From positions 15,001 through 47,017 of the forward strand of contig CAUYUJ010007407.1 in assembly GCA_963575745.1 (NCBI GenBank): 32,017 nucleotides of DNA, read 5' to 3'. This document shows, in pieces, positions 20,192-30,607 of the stretch. Every line of letters begins with the position of its first letter. The stretch's first letter is position 1. Below the pieces are notes generated by a model. The model was not told where the DNA came from. It searched no databases and was given only the letters and a program-made list of their open reading frames with translations. The translations under genes were made by a program, and so were the position numbers. Origin of the DNA: Prorocentrum cordatum. Lineage: Eukaryota > Sar > Dinophyceae > Prorocentrales > Prorocentraceae.

Positions 20192-20287
20192 CTCAACACT
20201 TGTTCTGATCCGATCGCTCCCGGGCCAGAAAAACCGCAGTCCCTAGACCCCAAAGTCCCCTTGGAGTGTGCTGGCCTCGGGGCCCTG

Positions 20288-20460
20288 CTGGCCTATAGGA
20301 TTCCCATCGGATTCCTATAGGGTTCCCATAGGAATCAGGCCCTATAGGATTCCTATTGGATTCCAATTGGATCCCTATAGGATCCGTAGAGGCCCTCTAG
20401 GATTCCCATAGGAATCTTATAGGATCCTTAAGGATTCGTAGAGGCCCTATCGGATTCCTC
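20288..20460. repeat. CCTATAGGATTC short-repeat cluster
   Basis: About 12 imperfect repeats of CCTATAGGATTCC, with variants such as CCCATAGGAATC. Many include the self-complementary CCTATAGG. GTAGAGGCCCT recurs twice as a longer-range period. Confidence 0.85.
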
Positions 20461-20775
20461 TGGGGCCCGGAGCCGAACCATCCGCCTGGGGCCCACGCTT
20501 GGCCCAGCGGAGGCTCGGTGGAGCCGGGAGTGTCGCGGGGGGGGGGGGGGGCAGGCCAGGAAGTGCACGCTGCCTGCAGTGGAGGCCCACGCCAAGAAAC
20601 ACCCTGCTTGCTTGCCTCCGGGGTGCCCTGGGTTTCTTGGGCTTCGATGGTTTTGCCAGGGAAAGCGCGACGCTCCCACGCAAAAAAAAAATCGATGGAC
20701 GCCCTGGGGTCTCAGGGTTGGATTTCTTGTGGAGGGTTTCTCGTGGGTGGGCCCCCACTGCCTGGTAGCCTGAAG

Positions 20776-20957
20776 TCGGGCCTGTCCCCCTACAGGGGGA
20801 TTTTCGACGAAAACTAAAAAATACCCCCAAAATAATCAACAAATAGTCCAAACATAGTCTGGGACTATTTTTTTTCATATTGTTCGACCTTTTTGGTGCA
20901 TTTTTGGGGCATTTTCAATTTTTCGTCGGAAATCCCCCTGTAGGGGGACACGCCCGA
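20776..20957. mobile_element. MITE-like palindromic element, copy 3, best preserved
   Basis: 182 bp. Left arm: TCGGGCCTGTCCCCCTACAG, GGGGAT and TTTCGACGAAAA. Right arm: TTTTTCGTCGGAAATCCCCC, TGTAGGGGGAC and CGCCCGA. Each arm also holds its own short hairpin, CCCCC-TACA-GGGGG. The centre is AT-rich, with no open frame. Confidence 0.85.
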
Positions 20958-21655
20958 CATGATGGTAGCCCGTCGGCGTGTTGCCCCGTCGTGTTTGTCC
21001 AGGGGCCTCGTGCTCCCTGCGCAGCATCGCGCGGAGGGGCTCCCCACGGCGGCGTGTGATCGATGCCTTGGCATCGCTCGGACGTGTGCATGCGTTCTCG
21101 GCGAGAACCATCGAGGACCATCCTGGACCATCGAGCACCAAACAAAACACGCACGAAGCCGAACACATGCACGGGAAATGGACGTCCGAGCGACGGCAGG
21201 ATGCGGTTTCTGCTCCCCGAGCATCTCTGCGGAGGGCGATCAATGACGAGGAGGCATGTTGCCAAATGCTTTCCAGATGTCGAAAGCATGTCAAACACAC
21301 GCCTTGAACATGCTAAAACATGCTTGACACATGTTTACAGCACTTCTCCGACGTTTTAAACACGATTTAAATTCAATGAGAGGACTGTTAGGGTGTCCAT
21401 TGTCGTGGCGTCAACAAGAGTATCTTCGCCCCGTCCAGAGTGCTCGTCCGGTTTGTCCTTCGCTGTGACCGGCGCCCGCGCGCCGAAACCTCTGCGCCCT
21501 GCTGGGCCGGCGCAGGGCAATTCACGCTGAGCGCGGTGCTGCCCGTTCGGGCCTACCCTGTGCATGTCCAGCTCGCTCTCCAAGTCTAATGCAGGCAGCC
21601 TGACGGTAAACGCCGCTAGCTGCCTCTCGGTGTTGGAAGAGGTGCGAGGCAGGAT
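20958..21655. other. No gene recognised
   Basis: Short open frames on both strands lack domains. About 90 bp (21110-21197) resembles 22592-22690, sharing GAGGACCATC, CGCACGAA and ATGGACGTCCGAGCGA. This is probably a dispersed repeat. Confidence 0.5.
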
Positions 21656-21658
21656 GGC

Positions 21659-21661
<3 letters not shown>

Positions 21662-21691
<30 letters not shown>

Positions 21692-21692
21692 T
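21662..21692. repeat. GA microsatellite
   Basis: Uninterrupted GA dinucleotide run, followed by purine-rich sequence to about 21795. Confidence 0.9.
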
Positions 21693-21798
21693 CAGAGAGA
21701 GGTCCGAGCAGGGTAGAGGTGGAGGAGCAGAGAGGGCGGAGGGAGAAGCGCGGATGGATGAGAGAGAAGTGAGCGTGGAGGCGGAAGAGGAGCGCGTT

Positions 21799-21890
21799 CC
21801 CCCTCCTCCTCCTCCTCCTCCTCCTCCTCCTCCTCCTCCTCCTCCTCCTCCTCCTCCTCCTCTTCCTCCTCTTCCTCCTCTCCCAGTCGG
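21799..21890. repeat. CCT trinucleotide tract
   Basis: Near-pure CCT triplets, about 20 pure copies then a few CTT interruptions. Encodes polyproline in one frame. Confidence 0.95.
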
Positions 21891-22620
21891 TCTTTCGCTC
21901 AAGCCTCGTCCTGGGCCGCGCCCACGCATCCCGCGGTCCCGCGTCGCTGCTCATGCCGCCGACGCAGCGGGCTCGCGCTGCGGCGCCGCTCGAGGCTGGC
22001 CGCGGGGCCCTCCTCGTGGTGCACGCGGCCACTGGGCCTGCAGTGCGGCGCAGATCGTGAGGCTGCCCGCCTCCTCCGCGCCGCCGAGGGCCTCCTCCGC
22101 TCCGCCGTCGCCGCCCTGGCGTCGCCGCCCCCGCCCCCGCGCCCGACGCCGCCCCGCCGTGCGGCCCGCGCCCTCAGCGGCGCCCACGGCGGCGGGGGGC
22201 GCGGCGGCCGCGCGCGGCCCTGCTCTCGGCGGCGACGCCGCGGAGGAGGAGGCGGAGCAGGAGGAGGAGGAGGCCCAGGAGGAGGAGGCCCGCGGAGGAG
22301 GCCCGCGGGGGAGGCCCGGGGGGGACGCGGCGGCGGCGGCAGCGGAGGCCGGCAGCGCCCCCGCTCCGCCGCCGCCCCCTGCCGGACGGCGCCCGGGCCG
22401 ACGACCTGCCGCCGCGGCGGCCACGGCGGCGACCGGCGGCGACGGGGGCGGCGGGCGGCCTCCCGGCGGCGCGCGCGCGCGGCGCGGCGAGCGGCGCGCG
22501 CCGCGGCGGCGCGCGCGCGGCGTGGCCCCCCCGCGAGCTGGGCGCCCTGCGCCTCGGAGGGGCCGCCTGCGCGAGCCCCGCGCGGCGGAGGCCGCCGAGG
22601 ACCATCTAGGAGCAGCCTTG
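21891..22620. other. Extremely GC-rich low-complexity block
   Basis: Dominated by GCG, CGG, GGC and GAG motifs. Long frames are open on both strands at once because stop codons are rare at this composition. Translations are Ala, Arg, Pro, Gly and Glu runs with no domain. A gene cannot be excluded, but nothing supports one. Confidence 0.6.
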
Positions 22621-22905
22621 ATCATTTGGCGAAGAAGCCACGCACGAAACCGAAAAAAAAAGACGCAGGGAATGGACGTCCGAGCGATGGCCAGCCCACT
22701 GGGGGGTTGGCAGGGGGGGGGGCTCGCCGCGCAGCGTGCAGGCCCCCCCCCCCCGGCCCCCCCCCGTCCGCCATGGGGCGTTCGTCGTCGGCCTTCGCCG
22801 CCCCACGTTCTCCTGAGCCTGCCCGCGTCCGTCCCGCGCGGTCGCGGCCGCAGTCGGCGCCCTCCCGTCTCCCTCTCCCCCTGCGGCCTTCACCCCTCTC
22901 TTGTC

Positions 22906-22982
22906 CTTCCACCTCCTCCTCTCCTCCTCCTCCTCCTCCCTCCTCCTCCTCCTCCTCCTCCTCCTCCTCCTCCTCCTCCTCT
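22906..22982. repeat. CCT trinucleotide tract, second
   Basis: About 24 CCT triplets with few interruptions, polypyrimidine on the plus strand. The preceding 22730-22775 carries poly-C runs. Confidence 0.95.
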
Positions 22983-23925
22983 AGCAGACTCTTTTCCCCC
23001 ATCGTCGTCGTCGCCCCCTCCTTCTTGCCCCCCCCCGCACCTGGTCCTCGCTCCCAAGCTGGTCTCGTGCACGAGACGTGCGGGCCCTTCCAGAGCAGTA
23101 CCCAGTACTTACTCCGCAGGGTCGGGCCGAGGTATAAGATCGAGGTCGGCACTGGGGAGGGTACCCTAGTGCTCTTCGCGGTTGTTGGATGTTCCTGTGC
23201 ATCTTGGGGATGGGTACCCCTCGACGCTCTGCGCGTGTCGGCGCAGGGCCTCGTGCTCCTGGAGGATGCTCGTCCGTCTTGGGTCCGCCCGTGGCCCTCC
23301 AGCGTTCTGAGGGCCCCCCCTGTGGCCTCCGAAGCGGCCTTTTTATTCCAGAGCCCTCTCGGAGGGCTCCCAGCGGAAGGCCTTTCCGAGCCTTCCGAAC
23401 CCTCCGAGCAGGCCCGCCGCGCCTGCCTTCTCCGCTGGGCGCGCCGCCGCTCCATCCCTCCCTCCCCCCCCACTCCTTCCTCCTCTCAGAGCGTGAATTA
23501 CCTACCCCGCTTTTGCTTCCAGGCAAAACCAAGTCGTACCACGCGCCTCCTCGTCAAGCGGCCTGACCAGTACAGGCCGCAGTTTGGCATCGCTTGGTAT
23601 CTCTTGGGAGCGAGGGTGGTCAAAAGCGAGGTGGGTTTGTTTGCCCCCTATCCTCTCCGCGTGGCGCGCGGCGCCGACGGAGCCCGCGCCGGGGCCCCTC
23701 CCGCCCCCTGTCCCCGAGGAAGCGGCGGAGGGCACCGACGGCGGAGGGCAGCGAGGCGGAGGGCAGCGAGGCCGACGGGGGATGCCGATGGGGAGCAGCG
23801 CGTGGGAAAGCGGAGGGGCCGGGGGCGGGGAGCCCTCCCCCCACTTCCCCCCGCTGCGAGCACGTCGCGGCGGGCGTGTTTTTGTTGTTTGCGTTTTGTT
23901 GCGAATTGTGCTCTCTCAGTGTGCC
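22983..23925. other. No gene recognised
   Basis: GC-rich DNA with low stop density. Long frames on both strands overlap and show only Pro, Arg, Ser and Gly bias. The last part, near 23880-23995, becomes T-rich and leads into a GTT/GAT tract. Confidence 0.45.
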
Positions 23926-23929
23926 CTTT

Positions 23930-23996
23930 TTGTTGTTGTTATTGTTGTTGTGACCTTGTTGTTGTTGATGATGATGATGATGTTGTTGTTGTTGTT
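23930..23996 (+). repeat. GTT/GAT boundary tract
   Basis: Trinucleotide tract directly before the first element B. It has the same position and strand as the tracts that open each element A. Confidence 0.85.
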
Positions 23997-25340
23997 GAAT
24001 ATTATTACTTCTAAAGAATAATTATTGTTGGGCCCCCTGGTGCACGCCCCCCTCGCCGCGCCTAGGCCGCAGCCACATTTTCATCATTTTCGTTAGGAAG
24101 TCTCAGGCAAAACGGGGGAGTCCGGATCCGGTTGTTTTGTTGACGCCCGCTTTCCCTGTCAAAAAACAATATGAAATGACATGTCTTGTTCTAACATAAC
24201 CAAACTTCAAGAATCCTCTGCAAAAAATGACACGAAGTGCACACTCGCGCGCGCAAGATGAAATCTTCCAAAACCTTAGTTTTCGTAGCGATTTTAACAT
24301 AAAAACATGAAAACCCAATGGTTTTTCAAAAAAAAGTTTCAAAAATTCATCTTGCGCGCTCTTGCGGATTTCTGAGGAAACCCAATATTTTTTCAACATT
24401 TCTGTCAAACGGGCTCTTGCGAGCAACTTTTTCACGTGCTTCGAACTTCTGCAACAACGGTTGCGCGCATGCCAGGGCCATCATCCCTGTCAAATAATAC
24501 CATATGGGACACATTCGTTTTTTCTTCGCGCGCGCACGCCGAAATCTTCAAACACCATTGGGTTTCTTAAGAATTTCAGCACCGCGTATCATAAAATCGC
24601 ACGAATCGCACCGTAGGTCCTCGAAAAACACGTGCACGGATTTTCCAAATTTCTACCCGCGCGCGCTGTCCGAATCCTTAAAAACAAATGGTTTTTCAAC
24701 ATTTATGTTACATGAGCTCGCGCGAGCTACTTTCGCACGCTCTTTCAACGGCGTTCGCGCGCCTGCCAGGGGCCACAATCCCTTGCAAAAAATACCATGC
24801 GGGACACATGCGCGCGTCGTCGCGTCGTCGTCGTCGTCGTCGTCGGCATGTTACCACAACAAGTCCGTGCGTCACCACGTCATCGAACAAAATCACTGAT
24901 CACTGTCACATCCGTAGCCATCTCGGATCAAGGTATCGCCTGTGTTCTTGGATGGGTCATGGCTTTGTCGGCGAAAGCCCTTGACGACCAGTATGGCCCA
25001 GAGCTGTCTATTCTAGCGTCAGGAACATGTTACCACGAAAAACCAGTACAGGTGTCCAGTGTTGGAACAGGGGGAAAAGTCGTATACTAAGCTAGCTTAC
25101 AGAAAATGTTACCACAACAAGTCACTGTACCCATGCGCCAGTGTAGTAGCCAAGGTCGTCCGCAGGCCACGAAGTGAAGTGTCCGAACGTCATAGGGCGG
25201 GAAGCTGGGTGTGGGTGGTGGCGAAGAGTCGTTGGAAATTGGTAGAGCTTGAACCGGCCCCCCCACAAAGTGGGGGTATTGCCCGCCTCCTATGAAAACC
25301 CTGGCACTGGTGAGAACGGAGTGTCCCCACGTGCTAGTAA
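23997..25340 (+). repeat. Element B, copy 1 (long form)
   Basis: The head is GAATATTATTACTTCTAAAG then AATAATTATTGTTGGGCCCC and GGTGCACG. Then CCGCGCCTAGGCCGCAGC, AGTCTCAGGCAAAACG and TCCGGATCCGGTTGT. The body contains diverged internal repeats (ATGGTTTTTCAA, TTGCGAGCAACTTT, CAGGGCCAT, TACCAT, GGGACACAT). An SL-like 21-mer lies at 24912-24932. The end is GAACCGGCCCCCCCACAAAG, then CCCTGGCACTGGTGAGAACG and CACGTGCTAGTAATTG. No coding frame. Confidence 0.85.
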
Positions 25341-25405
25341 TTGTTGTTGTTGTGGTATGTTGTGTTGTTAGGTTTTGTTGTTTGTTGTTGTTGTTGTTGT
25401 TGTTT

Positions 25406-26188
25406 GAACATAATTTTTACTTCTAAAGAATAATTATTGTGGGTGCCCCCCCCTGGGTGGCATGGCCCCCCCACCCCCGCCGCGCCTAGGCCGCAGCTAC
25501 ATTTTCATCATTTTCGTGAGGAAGCCTCAGGTAAAACGATGTCATCAGATCCGGTTGTTTTGTTGTAATCCGTTTTCCCTTGCAAAAAACACTATAAAAT
25601 GACATTTCTTGTTCTAATATAATCAAATTTCAAGAATCCCTTGCAAAAAAATAAGTAAAGTGGACATTCGCGCGCGCAAGACGAAATCCTTCCAAAAGCT
25701 TAGTGTTCGGAGCGATTTTAATATAAAAACATCAAAAAACCAATGGTTTTTCAACAAAAAAATGTCAAAAAATCATCCCGCGCGCTCTTGCGGATTCGTA
25801 GGAAACCCAACACTTTTTAAACATTTCTGTCAAACGGGCTTTTGCGAGCAACTTTTTCGAACTTCTGCGACAACGGTTGCGCACCTGCCAGGGCCATCAT
25901 CCCTGTCAAATAATACCATGCGGGACACATTCGTTTTTACTTCGCGCGCGCACGCCGTCGTCGTCGGCCGCGGGGCCCTGAATAGTAGCCACGGTCGTCC
26001 GCATGCCACGAAGTGAAGTGTCCGAACGTCATGGGGCGGGAAGCTGGGTGTGGGTGGTGGCGAAGAGTCGTTTGGTAATTTGGTAGATCTTGAACCGGCC
26101 CCCCCACAAAGTGGGGGTATTGCCCCGCCTCCTATGAAAACCCTGGCAACTGGTGAGAACGACTGTCCCCGACATGCTAGTAAATTAT
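25406..26188 (+). repeat. Element B, copy 2 (short form)
   Basis: Same head and end as copy 1, but lacks the equivalent of about 24532-25145. In its place is a junction reading CGCACGCCGTCGTCGTCGGC, CGCGGGGCCCTGAATAGTAG. The preceding GTT tract is at 25338-25405. Confidence 0.85.
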
Positions 26189-27466
26189 GAACATTATTAA
26201 TTCTAAAGAATAATTATTGTTGGGACCCCTGGTGCACGGCCCCCCTGCGCCGCCTAGGCCGCAGCTACATTTTCATCGTTTTCGTGAGGAAGCCTCAGGT
26301 AATTCGATGTGATCAAGATCCGGTTGTTTTGTTCCCCCCCGCTTTCCCTTGCAAAAAACACTATAAAATGACATTTCTTGTTCTAATATAATCAAATTTC
26401 AAGAATCCTTTTGCAAAAAAATGACACGAAGTGCACACTCGCGCGCTGCAATGCAAATCCTTCCATAAACCTTAGTTTTCGTAGCATTTTATCAGAGCGA
26501 TTTTCACATAAAACATGAAAACCCCAAAAACATGAAAACCCCATGGTTTTTTCAAAAAAAGATTTCACACAATTCATTCCCGGCGCGCTCTCTTGCGGAT
26601 TTCCTTTAAGAGAACCCCAAGACTTATTTTTCAACTTTTCTGTCAAACGGGCTCTTGCGGCAACTTTTTTCACGTGCTTCGCTTCTGCAACACAGGGGTG
26701 CGCGCATGCCAGGGCCCATCATCCCTGTCCAAATAATACCAATATTGGGACACATCGTTTTTTCTTCGCGAGCGTCGGCGCCGAATCCAAACACCATTGG
26801 GTTTCTTAAGAAATTTCGCCCATCGTTTCATAAAATTGCACGAGCTCGCAACCGTAGGTCCTCGAAAAAACACGTGCACGAATTTTCAAAATTTCTACCC
26901 GCGCGCGCTGTCCGAATCCTTAAAAACAAATGGTTTTTCAACATTTATGTTATAGAGCTCGCGCGAGCTGTTTTCGCAAGCTCTTTCAACGGCGTTCGCG
27001 CGCCTGCCAGGGGCCACAATCCCTTGCAACAAATATCATGCGGGACACATTCGCGCGTCGTCGCGTCGTCGTTGTCCTCGTCGTCGTCGCATGTTACGCA
27101 CAACAAGTCGTGCCGTCACACGTCATCGGAAACCAACTCACTGATCACTGGTCACTCCGTAGCCATCTCGGATCAAGTAATCGCCTGTGTTCTTGGATGG
27201 TCATGGCTTTGTGGGTCATGGTTTTGTCGGCGAAAGCCCTTGCGACCATATTACCCATGCGCCAGTGTAGTAGCCACGGTCGTCCGCAGGCCACTAAGTG
27301 AAGTGTCCGAACGTCATAGGGCGGGAAGCTGGGTGTGGGTGGTGGCGAAGAGTCGTTTGGAAATGTGGTAGAGCTTGAACCGGCCCCCCAACAAAGTGGG
27401 GGTATTGGCGGGCGTCGTATGCAAACCCTGGCACTGGTGAGAACGGAGTGTCCCCACGTGCTAGTA

Positions 27467-27467
<1 letters not shown>
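26189..27467 (+). repeat. Element B, copy 3 (long form)
   Basis: Starts directly after copy 2 with GAACATTATTAATTCTAAAG and no GTT tract. It matches copy 1 through the long body, including the SL-like 21-mer (27157-27177), with several small indels, and ends GTGTCCCCACGTGCTAG. Confidence 0.85.

Positions 27468-27541
<74 letters not shown>
27468..27541 (+). repeat. Pure GTT tract
   Basis: About 24 uninterrupted GTT triplets, the purest tract in the window, between element B copy 3 and the next element A. Confidence 0.97.
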
Positions 27542-28534
27542 GAATTCTCATGTTTGAAAATAATTATTGATCCCCCCACCGGTGCATAGGGTTTATTCTA
27601 AATCAAAGTGTGCCCCTCGACGCTCGCACCCTTTTTTTTGACAGGGAAAGTCTTCCTGCTCAAACTGGCCCCCGGGTTATAACAACAACGGCTCCCGCCT
27701 GAGACGCCCTTGCAATTTAGCCAGGACCCCCGCTCCCGCCCGAGACTTCCTCGCATGCTATTCAGGAGTCGCGCTCTCGCTTGGGACTTCCTCACAATTT
27801 ATTCAGGAATTGCTCTACCGGCGCTCTGGAGTCGCGCTCTCGCTGGAGACTGGCTTGCAACTTACTGAAGAATGGCCTTGCGTTGGAATTTCTTGCAATT
27901 TGCCCAAGCGCCACGCTCCCGACACCCAGGCACCCAGGAGTCGCGCCCGTTGTGGCCCCGTGTGCGTGCCCTTCGTGGCCCCGCTGTCGCCGTTTGTGGC
28001 CCCATCACTGTCCTACGTGGCCCAGTTGCTACCCTCAGTGGCCCCGCATTATCTGCACTTCGTGGCCCCCGCTCTTCGTAGCCCCATACGCATTCCCTTC
28101 GTGTCCCCGCTGTCGCCCTTCGTGGCCTACTTCGTGCCCTTCGTGGCCCTGTTGTCGTTCTCTCTCGCTCTCGCTTTCGCTCGTCATCGCCGTCGTCGTC
28201 GTCGTCGCCGTCGTCTTCGACGTCGTCGTCGTCGTCGTCGTCGTGGTCGGTCCCCTGTCCGTCCCTCTTGGGGTCGGGTCGACGGTCCGCGGCCGCCCCG
28301 CCGATCAGCGCTGCCGCTAGCCAGGCCGACGGTCCGCGGCCGCCCCGCCGCTTGCCGGGGCCCGGCCTGCAGGGAAGAAAGGTATACCCCCCAAAAAGGG
28401 GTTCGATCGAAGACGAAGAGGGCGGGTATCGAGGGGTTGGGAACTAAGCGTAATTGGCACACTCGAGCATATAAGGCGAACTGTCTTAAATTTATTGTTG
28501 TTGTTTGTTGTTGTTGTTTGTTGATGTTGTTGTT
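27542..28534 (+). repeat. Element A within the element B array
   Basis: Head GAAAATAATTATTGATCCCC and CCGGTGCATAGG, the CTCGCACCC block, then 40-bp sub-repeats. A 24-bp minisatellite with GGCCCC and CTTCGTGGCC motifs fills about 27945-28160. A CGT/CTT tract occupies 28183-28250, and GGTCCGCGGCCGCCCCGCCG appears twice near 28285 and 28330. The GGGCGGGTATCGAGGGG tail and a GTT tract close it. Confidence 0.8.
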
Positions 28535-29298
28535 GAACATTATTACTTCTAAAGAAAAATTATTGTTGGGGCCCCTGGTGCACGACCCCCCCGCCGCGCC
28601 TAGGCCGCAGCCTCATTTTCATCATTTTCGTGAGGAAGTCTCAGGCAAAACGGGGGAGTCCGGATCCGGTTGTGTTGTTACGATCGGTTTTCCATTGCAA
28701 AAAAATAGCTAAAGTGGACATTTCTTGTTCTAACATAACCAAACTTCAAGAATCCCTTGCAAAAAATAAGGTAAAGTGGACATTCGCGCGCGCAAGACGA
28801 AATCCTTCCAAAAGCTTAGTGTTCGGAGCGATTTCAACATAAAAACATCAAAAAACTAATGGTTTTTCAACAAAAAAATGTCAAAATCTCATCCCGCGCC
28901 CTCTTGCGGATTCGTAGGAAACCCAACACTTTTTCAACATTTCTGTCAAACGGGCTTTTGCGAGCAACTTTTTCGAACTTCTGCGACAACGGTTGCGCAC
29001 CTGCCAGGGCCATCATCCCTGTCAAATAATACCATGCGGGACACATTCGTTTTTTCTTCGCGCGCGCACGCCGTCGTCGTCGGCCGCGGAGCCCTGAATA
29101 GTAGCCACGGTCGTCCGCATGCCACGAAGTGAAGTGTCCGAACGTCATAGGGCTGGAAGCTGGGTGTGGGTGGTGGCGAAGAGTCGTTTGGAAATTTGGT
29201 AGAGCTTGAACCGGCCCCCCCACAAAGTGGGGGTATTGCCCGCCTCCTATGAAAACCCTGGCACTGGTGAGAACGGTGTGTCCCCACGTGCTAGTAAT
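28535..29298 (+). repeat. Element B, copy 4 (short form)
   Basis: Same internal deletion and filler as copy 2 (GCACGCCGTCGTCGTCGGCC, GCGGAGCCCTGAATAG), so the two share one ancestral deletion. A GTT/GGT tract follows to about 29345. Confidence 0.87.
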
Positions 29299-29345
29299 TG
29301 TTGTTGTTGTTGTTGTTGTTGGTGGTGGTGGTGTTGTTGTTGTTA

Positions 29346-30119
29346 GCTTTTTTCTTGGTTGCTGTGCTTTCAGTTTTCGGCCACCGGGCCCCCCCCAGGC
29401 CCGGGACGTCGTCAGAAAACGGTTGGGGATAACAAGCCGGCCCCAGGGAAAGGGCCTGGACTTCCAGGGGCCCCGCGCGGCAAACATTCAAGCAGTGGCG
29501 AAGCGCCCTGGTTCGCCGATAGGCCCACCAAAGAATGTTCTAAGAAGTTCCTGCGATTTGCACGGAATGTTCTAAGAACACTTGCGGCTGAGTCTGTCCT
29601 GGTTTAACACATAATGTTTATGTTCTAAGAGCATTGTTATTCTCATTCTTCAGACATTTGAGGGGCTCTCAGAAAATTTTGTGGTAGGCCTAACTATAGG
29701 AATGCCGGGGCGGTCAATCCCTGCTCAGAGCATCGAGATGTCTGGGGCCTCCTCCGCCGCCCCTCTGGGGGGATTGCGCCATCGGCGGCGGGCAGCCGGG
29801 CACCGACACGCCGCTGCCCGGGCCAGTGGGCCCCGCGGCTGCCTCGTAGTTCGGGAGCGCGCCCATCTGCACGACAGCAAATTCGGCTTGCACGCGCGAG
29901 GACTCTGCGAGTCCTCCTGTACCGTGGGTGGACTGCTGTCTTCGCGATAAAAAAAAGAAACAACCAGCGCGCCGAGCACGCCCTGAGATCCCAGGCGTCC
30001 GCATGCTTGCACGCGGGCCATTTGCGCCCGTTGCCGAGAGCCCCGAGGCCGTCACGGATCGATCCGGCTCGACGAGCTCCGACGACGGCGGCTTGATAAA
30101 CGCCGGGTCCGGCCAGACT
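29346..30119. other. No gene recognised
   Basis: ATGTTCTAAGA-type motifs repeat three times at about 29535-29630. GC-rich open frames on both strands around 29680-30060 overlap and have no recognisable domain. An A-rich spot lies at 29946-29960. Confidence 0.45.
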
Positions 30120-30122
30120 AGG

Positions 30123-30340
30123 AATGAGAGTAGGAGGAGGAGGAGGAGGAGGAGGAGGAGGAGGAGGGGGAGGAGGAGTAATGGATGGGAGGTAGTAGAA
30201 AGGAGGTGGAAGGAGGATGAGGAGGAGGGGGGGGAGGGGGAGAGAGGAGTGGCGGAGTGAAAGGAGGAAGGAGGGTAGGAGGAGAGGAGGGAGGGGGAGG
30301 GAGTAGTGTGAGGAGGAGGGGGAGGAGGAGGAGCGGTTCA
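30123..30340. repeat. GGA/GAG polypurine tract
   Basis: Nearly continuous purines on the plus strand, mostly GGA triplets. Confidence 0.92.
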
Positions 30341-30495
30341 ACGATACCCATTTCGCGACGTGGCCGCAGAGTCGGATCTCGGGGTGCACGGCAGGCGGCC
30401 CCGGCGCGGGCGTTCCAGGGTGAAGCGCCGCCGGTGGCCCATGTCGGGCGGTCGACGTCGAGCGGTCTGCGCTCTACGGAGGGCCGCGACCGCTC

Positions 30496-30600
30496 GACGT
30501 CAGAGACCGACGACGTCAGAGACCGACGACGTCAGAGACCGGCGATGTAACGATCCACTCGACGTCAGAGACCGACGACGTCAGGCGATTCGCAAACACT
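30496..30600 (+). repeat. 16-bp tandem repeat GACGTCAGAGACCGAC
   Basis: Three copies at about 30496-30541, then another 1.5 at about 30560-30586. A further 1.5 lie beyond the MITE at about 30790-30812. GACGTC is self-complementary. Confidence 0.88.
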
Positions 30601-30607
30601 GATCAAG

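Noticed and set aside
21356-21583. Minus-strand peptide ending TVLSLNLNRV, like a LINE endonuclease start
   Set aside because: The match is only a few residues, hits a stop at once, and no further endonuclease motif follows on that strand.
21754-23169. A 471-codon plus-strand open frame through the GC-rich block
   Set aside because: Long frames are open on the opposite strand too, it runs through two CCT tracts, and the translation is Pro, Arg, Ala and Glu low complexity with no domain. Composition alone explains it.
27810-28712. A 300-codon frame in element A
   Set aside because: It crosses a 24-bp minisatellite, a CGT tract and the element A tail, all known repeats here.
29533-29632. Repeated TTCTAAGAA as heat-shock elements
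   Set aside because: The spacing between TTC and GAA is three bases rather than two, and no gene lies nearby.
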